The translations under genes and the position numbers were made by a program. The notes beneath the pieces were generated by a model. It saw only the letters and a program-made list of their open reading frames with translations, was not told the origin of the DNA and made no database searches. This document shows positions 14,277-15,804 of a DNA stretch of 15,804 nucleotides, piece after piece. Each line of letters starts with the position of its first letter. Position 1 is the first letter of the stretch. Source of the stretch: an uncultured Prevotellaceae bacterium (GTDB taxonomy: Bacteria > Bacteroidota > Bacteroidia > Bacteroidales > Bacteroidaceae); assembly GCA_946624335.1 (NCBI GenBank), contig CAMOSA010000040.1:1-15804 (forward strand), in the 5' to 3' direction.

Positions 14277-15374
14277 TTACAGCTTGTCTTCGATAATCTC
14301 GGTGAGGACGTCCTTGATGTCGAGACCTGCGGCGCGCACCTGCTGCGGGATGAAGCTGGTGGCCGTCATGCCCGGCGTCGTGTTGATCTCGAGCATGTTG
14401 ATGCGGTCGCGCTCGCGGCCCTCGTCGTCCTTGACGCGCGTGACGATGTAGTCGACGCGTATGATACCGGCACATCCGAGGATGTCGTAGATGGCGCTGG
14501 TGAGCGCCTGCACACGGTCGCGCAGCTCGTCGGCGATGCGTGCCGGCGTGATCTCGTCGACGTCGCCATTGTACTTGGCGTCGTAGTCGAAGAACTCGTT
14601 GTGCGTGACGACCTCGGTGACGGGGAAGACGTGCTCGCCGGCGGCCGTCTTGTAACATCCGCAGGTGAGCTCGGTGCCCGGCATGAAGGCTTCCACCATG
14701 ACCTCGTCGCTCTCGTTCATGGCCTTGGCGATGGCGGGCCGCAGCTCGTCGAGGCTCTTCACCTTGGTCACGCCGAAGCTGCTGCCGCCGGCGTTGGGCT
14801 TGACGAAGCACGGGAGGCCGATGTGGTTGATGATCTCGTCGTCGGTGACGAGGTCCTCGTTGCCGCGGCGCACGACGAGGCTCTCGCTGACGCTGACGCC
14901 GAAGCCCTTGAGGTACTGGTTCAGGGTGAACTTGTTGAAGGTCATGGCTTCGACGAGCACGCCGCTGGTGCTGTAGGGCATACGGATGAGGTCGAAGTAG
15001 CCCTGCAGGATGCCGTTCTCGCCCGGCGTGCCGTGGATGGTGATGTAGGCGAAGTCGGGGTGCACGGTGCGGCGGCCGACCTTGAAGGAGAAGTCCTCGC
15101 GGCTGACCGTCGAGCGCGTGCCGTCGTCGAGGTGGGCTTCCCACGTCAGGCCCGTCAGCTCGACGATGTACACCTCGAAGCGCTCCTTGTCGATGAAGCT
15201 GTAGATGCCCTGTGCGCTGCGCAGCGAGACGTCGTGCTCAGAGCTGTCGCCACCGCAGACGATGGCTACGACGGGGAGAGCGCCTCCCCGCTTACCCTCC
15301 GCCCGGCTCGAAGAGACGCTTGAGCCTTCGAGGGGGAGAGTGTCTTGTATCTGACTATCGGTATTCTGTTCCAT
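14277..15374 (-). CDS. ddl: D-alanine--D-alanine ligase, 365 aa
   Basis: An ATP-grasp ligase that joins two D-Ala for peptidoglycan precursors. Motifs in order: 'CGGDSSEHDVSLRSAQGIY' (E46, first D-Ala site), 'HGTPGENGILQGYFD' (114-128), 'PYSTSGV' (133-139), 'CFVKPNAGGSSFGV' with the ATP-binding Lys192, 'EAFMPGTELTCG', 'DYDAKYNGD' and 'GIIRVDYIV' (D308). 'MLEINTTPGMTATSF' (E329 and N331) completes the Mg site. All key residues are present, so the enzyme should be active. Length is above the usual ~325-330: residues 15-34 look like an in-frame insertion (see findings). No alternative start lies between it and the core, so ATG 15374 is right. The rluA-family gene upstream is 58 bp away; the gene is probably part of a leftward operon. 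Confidence 0.95.
   Translation of the reverse strand: MEQNTDSQIQDTLPLEGSSVSSSRAEGKRGGALPVVAIVCGGDSSEHDVSLRSAQGIYSFIDKERFEVYIVELTGLTWEAHLDDGTRSTVSREDFSFKVGRRTVHPDFAYITIHGTPGENGILQGYFDLIRMPYSTSGVLVEAMTFNKFTLNQYLKGFGVSVSESLVVRRGNEDLVTDDEIINHIGLPCFVKPNAGGSSFGVTKVKSLDELRPAIAKAMNESDEVMVEAFMPGTELTCGCYKTAAGEHVFPVTEVVTHNEFFDYDAKYNGDVDEITPARIADELRDRVQALTSAIYDILGCAGIIRVDYIVTRVKDDEGRERDRINMLEINTTPGMTATSFIPQQVRAAGLDIKDVLTEIIEDKL
15273..15340 (-). repeat. 60-bp in-frame insertion near the ddl 5' end, flanked by 8-bp direct repeats
   Basis: GGGGAGAG at 15273-15280 and again at 15333-15340 (60 bp apart) flank a segment with an internal inverted repeat CTCGAAG/CTTCGAG (15307-15313 and 15328-15334). The protein shows the matching Leu-Pro...Leu-Pro duplication. 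Confidence 0.6.
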
Positions 15375-15432
15375 ATATATATAATAAGGTGTTTCCTTTT
15401 CTTGTCTTGTCTTTAAGATGTCCGCCCTCGCC

Positions 15433-15804
15433 CTACGGGGTGAGCGTGGACAGGGTCTGCCTCCATTTGTCCAGCAGGGCGCTCATATCCTCGGGCAGCT
15501 CGGCCTCGAAGAACATCTCCTGCCGTGTGCGGGGATGCACGAAGCCGAGGGTGCGTGCGTGCAGGGCCTGACGCGGGCAGATGGCGAAGGCGTTCTGCAC
15601 GAACTGCTTGTACTTGGCCGTCGGCTGTCCGCGCAGGATCTCCATGCCTCCGTAGCGCTCGTCGGCGAAGAGGGGATGGCCGATGGACTTCATGTGGGCG
15701 CGGATCTGGTGGGTGCGGCCGGTCTCCAGGACGCACTCGACCCACGTCACGGGTCCGAAGGCCTCGAGCACGCGCCAGTGCGTCACGGCCGGCTTGCCCA
15801 CCTC
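15433..15804 (-). CDS. RluA-family rRNA pseudouridine synthase, C-terminal part
   Basis: The frame is open to the right window edge, so the start and the catalytic 'HRLD' region lie outside. The part visible contains the family signature 'ETGRTHQIRAHMKSIGHPLFADERYGG', followed by 'RQALHARTLGFVHPRTRQEMFFEAELPEDM', the usual end of RluD/RluA-type enzymes. The enzyme converts uridines to pseudouridine in 23S rRNA (RluD targets helix 69); the exact position modified cannot be judged from this part. The stop is TAG at 15433-15435, followed 58 bp later by ddl, an order I know from other Bacteroidales. Confidence 0.9.
   Translation of the reverse strand, partial: EVGKPAVTHWRVLEAFGPVTWVECVLETGRTHQIRAHMKSIGHPLFADERYGGMEILRGQPTAKYKQFVQNAFAICPRQALHARTLGFVHPRTRQEMFFEAELPEDMSALLDKWRQTLSTLTP

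Noticed and set aside
12900..15323. Long plus-strand frames opposite the acyltransferase and ddl (12900-14111 and 14232-15323)
   Set aside because: The minus-strand products have full sets of family motifs; the plus-strand translations have mirror-type composition only.

Overview
The window looks like chromosomal DNA of a Prevotella-type Bacteroidales. The evidence is the TAnnTTTG promoter -7 boxes, secreted proteins ending in a 'NLAGQRV...GIYIVGGKKVLVK'-like tail, a NigD-like lipoprotein, a DUF4254 protein, a PL11-type rhamnogalacturonan lyase, and the order rluA-family gene / ddl / acyltransferase. Almost everything is on the minus strand; the clear exception is the DUF4254 gene.

Region 1-6420 is an AT-richer accessory block built on a repeated 5' cassette. 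The cassette holds a promoter with an upstream GTTAAATGTCGTTAA box, an AT-rich leader, and an MKKIKLFLAACAAMVG signal peptide. Two secreted proteins carry the intact leader. One (1-669) is broken by two in-frame stops and runs off the left edge. The other (1256-4255) is a 999-residue multidomain surface protein, followed by a 59-codon small ORF and a clean terminator. Between 4317 and 6420 lie at least three decayed leader copies and two more promoter copies. Interleaved with them are a PIN-domain toxin with a short upstream ORF, a 5'-truncated Rpn/PDDEXK transposase-like fragment with a 12-bp repeat array, and a solo MNT nucleotidyltransferase. This reads as a recombination-prone locus where the leader cassette was duplicated, emptied and interrupted.

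Region 6465-11121 is one large gene. It encodes a rhamnogalacturonan lyase (family PL11) fused to a long C-terminal part with autotransporter-associated beta-strand repeats (PATR-like) and the same sorting-type tail as the 999-residue protein. A DUF4254 gene diverges from it on the plus strand.

Region 12216-15804 is GC-rich core DNA, probably one leftward operon: an RluA-family pseudouridine synthase (partial), D-Ala-D-Ala ligase, a PlsC-like acyltransferase and a NigD-like lipoprotein. Ddl has an apparent 60-bp in-frame insertion near its N terminus. Three intergenic gaps (1127-1255, 11933-12215, 14121-14276) contain long inverted repeats built from short repeated words.

No tRNA, rRNA, CRISPR array or complete insertion sequence was seen. 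All family names rest on motif recognition by eye; no database search was possible.
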